Of a DNA stretch of 41,884 bases, positions 38,953-41,884 are shown in pieces. This stretch comes from Clostridiales bacterium DTU064. GTDB lineage: Bacteria > Bacillota > Clostridia > Oscillospirales > CAG-272. The stretch lies in the NCBI GenBank assembly GCA_001513385.1, contig LFTK01000050.1:1-41884 (forward strand), read 5' to 3'. Positions within the stretch are counted from its first letter, which is position 1. Every line of letters begins with the position of its first letter. Position numbers and translations under genes: made by a program. The notes beneath the pieces are model-generated. The model worked only from the letters and a program-made list of their open reading frames with translations, was not told the origin of the DNA and did not search any database.

Positions 38953-39047
38953 TAAAGCTTAAAACCTCCGGGTACGGCGGTACATGCCGTTTTTATAATT
39001 TAAAGCTGTCCCTCGCAACTTGTAATCCACAATCAAAAAATCAATAC

Positions 39048-39680
39048 TCATTTATAGTATTCCGCTGCCGGCACTCCGACTAAAGACGCAATAATCTTCA
39101 CCGGGAAAGCTCCGCGGATTTTTTTGTTATATACTTCAGCTATTTCGTTATAAACAACAGCTTTATGATCAATTTTTGCCGCGTAGCTTTCGATGTCCTT
39201 TGCATAATATTTTGCGTTTGAAGCATCATCACCCCCGACCCCGGCAGCTTCTATTTTTGCTGCTACTGACTTAGCGGAAGATTTTAGGTCGTTCATTGCT
39301 TTTGCCGCCTCAGACGGCGAAACTGCCGTCCCGGCAGTAGCAACCGCTGCTTCAAGGCGCAAAACATCACTGTCTGTGCTTCCGAGATGAACCCGTGCAA
39401 GCGAAAGAAGCTTGCCACCCGCATCTTTTGATGCACCGACATAATAAAGAATGTCGCGCTCGTCGTCCGGGTATAAAGCTTCATATTTTGATGCGAGCGC
39501 ATCACCACCAAAGCCACTAAATTTCCGCGATAGCTTTTTAGGCTCTATGCTCTCATCAAAGACACCCTCAACAGTGCCGGCAAAGCCTGAGAGCGCACGA
39601 TAACCGCCAATTATAATAGACACTGCTATAAGAGCAGCCATTATTCCGGCAGCAAGACGCCTGTTATACAGAAAGTCCAT
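39048..39680 (-). CDS. LemA-like protein (divergent)
   Basis: 210 aa; N-terminal TM, helical body, C-terminal VYNEIAEVYNKKIRGAFPVKIIASLVGVPAAEYYK, matching the LemA pattern YN..i..FP...iA...G....e.y; neighbours TPM and TelA. Confidence 0.7.
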   Translation of the reverse strand: MDFLYNRRLAAGIMAALIAVSIIIGGYRALSGFAGTVEGVFDESIEPKKLSRKFSGFGGDALASKYEALYPDDERDILYYVGASKDAGGKLLSLARVHLGSTDSDVLRLEAAVATAGTAVSPSEAAKAMNDLKSSAKSVAAKIEAAGVGGDDASNAKYYAKDIESYAAKIDHKAVVYNEIAEVYNKKIRGAFPVKIIASLVGVPAAEYYK

Positions 39681-39704
39681 TTATTTCACATCCATTCGAT
39701 GGGC

Positions 39705-40907
39705 TTATTTTTTATTGATACCGCTTGTGCGTAAATCAAGCAGCTTTTGTTTCAGCTCCGCCTCAATTCGGGCAAGTTCTACCTCTGATGCACGACGCTT
39801 CTCCTTGCCTTCCTCCTGAATACGGATTACCTCCTCAAGAGTAGATACAAGCTGCTGGTTTGTATGCTGGAGCGTCTCCAAATCGACGATACCGCGCTCG
39901 GATTCGCGTGCAACATCAATCGTGCTTGTTTTAAGCGCATCGGCATTTTGCCTTAGGAGAGCATTTGTAACATTTGTTACCTCGCGCTGTGCCGCCATTG
40001 CCTGGCTTGCATGTGACATGCCAAGCGCAATTACCATCTGGCTCTTCCAGAGCGGGATTGTATTGACAAGCACAGACTGGATTTTCTCCGTCATGATTGA
40101 GTCGCTGTTTTGAATCAGCCTTATCTGCGGCGCCATCTGTATAGATATCATTCGGGTCAGCTCAAGGTCATAGAGCTTTTTCTCAAAGCGGTCGCAGAGA
40201 TCCGCAAAATCGCGGGCTGCCTGTGCATCCTCGGCAAGGCCGGATTTATTTGCCTTTTCATATAGCTCGGCAAGCTCAACCTCGCGTGCCTGCTTTAGGC
40301 GCTTTTTACCGGCGATTATATACATCGTCAGCTCTTTCTGGTATGAAAGGTTGACCTCGTACAGCTTATCAAGCATAGCTATATCCTTGAGAAGCTGAAC
40401 CTGATGATCCTGAAGCACGTCGCAAATTTTGTCGACGTTGACTTCCGCTTTATCGTATTTTGCCTTGAGCGCTGCAATTTTATTTGAAGTGCGGCGGAAA
40501 AGGCCCTTAAATCCCTTTTCCTCCTCACCGAGTGAAAGACCTTTCAGCTCAAGGATGAGATCTGTTATAAGGCCGCCAATCTGGCCAAGATCCTTAGTTC
40601 TGACATTTGCAAGAGCTGTATCAGAAAAGTTTGCAACCTTTTGCTGTGCAGCCGCTCCATACTGCATAATGATAGAATTATCTCTTATGTCTATTTTCTT
40701 TGAGAATTCATCGACTTGCTTCTTTTCCTGCTCAGTTAACATGCTGTCATCAACAGCTATGGATTCAAGTGTTTTACTCGTACCAAGTTCAACGTCAAGT
40801 TTCGGCTCCTCGGTTGCTGCAGCCGAGGAAAACGGATCGAGCGTCAGCGAAGGTATCTCGCCGCCCAGATTCGGTAATTTAATTTCGCTGTTGTTTATGT
40901 CCTGCAT
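39705..40907 (-). CDS. TelA/KlaA family (toxic anion resistance) protein
   Basis: 400 aa; LGQIGGLITDLILELKGL, LKDIAMLDKLYEVNLSYQKELTMYIIAGKKRL, MAPQIRLIQNSDSIMTEKIQSVLVNTIPLWKSQMVIALGM, VARESERGIVDLETLQHTNQQLVSTLEEVIRIQEEGKEKRR. Confidence 0.95.
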   Translation of the reverse strand: MQDINNSEIKLPNLGGEIPSLTLDPFSSAAATEEPKLDVELGTSKTLESIAVDDSMLTEQEKKQVDEFSKKIDIRDNSIIMQYGAAAQQKVANFSDTALANVRTKDLGQIGGLITDLILELKGLSLGEEEKGFKGLFRRTSNKIAALKAKYDKAEVNVDKICDVLQDHQVQLLKDIAMLDKLYEVNLSYQKELTMYIIAGKKRLKQAREVELAELYEKANKSGLAEDAQAARDFADLCDRFEKKLYDLELTRMISIQMAPQIRLIQNSDSIMTEKIQSVLVNTIPLWKSQMVIALGMSHASQAMAAQREVTNVTNALLRQNADALKTSTIDVARESERGIVDLETLQHTNQQLVSTLEEVIRIQEEGKEKRRASEVELARIEAELKQKLLDLRTSGINKK

Positions 40908-41026
40908 TGCATACTCTCCTTATATTAAATGTGTGGTCACATATTCTTCTAACATAATATTGATGTGTCTGTTGATTGCCGCTAATTAAAATATTGAAAT
41001 TGCCCAAACAATACCTTTTTCGTTTA

Positions 41027-41809
41027 TTATAATTCAAGCCTTATGCCGCCGCTTTTATTTTCATCAGTACCAGTTGTGCCGCTTTCATTTTTATTATCAC
41101 TAAAATCTGACGATACTGATGACAGATTTTCGTTTTTCATCATCGCCTCAAGAACGGCAACGTCTGATGAAATGTCAAGTGCGTCATCATCGTAAAGACG
41201 GTCAAGCTGCGCTGAAAATGCTTTTTCAATAAGCTCAAGTGCGTTTATTATAGACTGACGCGTGCGTGTTGCATTCTCGCCAACAGCACCACCCTGAATT
41301 TTGCTGTATGCCAAAGCAAGCTTTTCCGTTGTCGGAATGTAATAGTTTGCAAAGCTACGAAGGCGCCCTGCGTCCTCCGGGCTTTGCCGCAGGTGCTTCG
41401 ATATCCTCTCGGCAGCAGCGCTCACGCTTTCTGCCGCACCTCGCACCTCCTTGTCGCCACCCCGTGCTGCAAGTTCGGCGCACTGTGCCAGTTTTTCGCG
41501 CATAGCAGCTATTTTTTCAATTATTGTATCGGCATCGGCAACACCTGTTGAAAGATTGATTTCAACAAGCTCCTCCTTTGCCGGGATTTTGCGATCAAGT
41601 ATAACAAAAAGCACGGCTCCGACTACAGCCGCCACAATGATATGGACAAGCTTATAAAGCGGGAACAAGAGCGCCCACAAAAGCCACAGCGCGCCTGTTG
41701 CAAGATACGGCACGCCCGACTTTTTTGTGATGCGGAGCATTGTCTTCCCGTCTTTTGTTATAATTTCGCCGCCTTTAGCTGTATATAGCTTATTGTTTTT
41801 CTTTTCCAT
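41027..41809 (-). CDS. XpaC-like (5-bromo-4-chloroindolyl phosphate hydrolysis) family protein
   Basis: 260 aa; two TMs (YLATGALWLLWALLFPLYKLVHIIVAAVVGAVLFVIL), YYIPTTEKLALAYSKIQ, directly upstream of telA. Confidence 0.82.
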   Translation of the reverse strand: MEKKNNKLYTAKGGEIITKDGKTMLRITKKSGVPYLATGALWLLWALLFPLYKLVHIIVAAVVGAVLFVILDRKIPAKEELVEINLSTGVADADTIIEKIAAMREKLAQCAELAARGGDKEVRGAAESVSAAAERISKHLRQSPEDAGRLRSFANYYIPTTEKLALAYSKIQGGAVGENATRTRQSIINALELIEKAFSAQLDRLYDDDALDISSDVAVLEAMMKNENLSSVSSDFSDNKNESGTTGTDENKSGGIRLEL

Positions 41810-41884
41810 ACTTATCTTTCATCATATGAGTTGATATTATATTTATTTTACAGTATATTAGCATTGATTGACGTATGAGCAGCC

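Overview
41.9 kb window of a moderate-GC bacterial chromosome. Gene content and SD-type starts suggest Clostridia/Bacillota; this is inference. Most genes are on the minus strand and are core functions: partial YifB/ComM ATPase, pyruvate:ferredoxin oxidoreductase (plus strand), SLH surface protein, sigma-70 family factor with a hydrophobic C-terminus, MurD, a PPi-type phosphofructokinase, YitT protein, GH38 alpha-mannosidase, SGNH hydrolase, a PerR/AhpC/TrxR-fusion peroxide operon, HemW, LepA, PrsA/SurA-like foldase, Mfd, Pth, tRNA-Trp, TPP riboswitch-ThiT, GuaB followed by two SPFH proteins, an ABC-F ATPase, and an XpaC-TelA-LemA-like-TPM envelope cluster. I saw no CRISPR array, phage, transposon, integrase or recognised defence system. 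The points most worth following up are: (i) a domain-permuted AhpF (TrxR core first, AhpF-type tandem thioredoxin fold last) in an operon with a well-placed Per-box promoter; (ii) an ECF-like sigma factor carrying its own two-helix membrane domain next to a surface-protein gene; (iii) the XpaC/TelA/divergent-LemA/TPM cluster; (iv) a precise 10-bp-period tandem repeat right after the TPM stop codon; (v) non-terminator inverted repeats, one between GH38 and yitT and one at the predicted start of the tRNA-Trp transcript. Nothing here is clearly a new biological system. All family calls were made by eye from motifs, without database searches.
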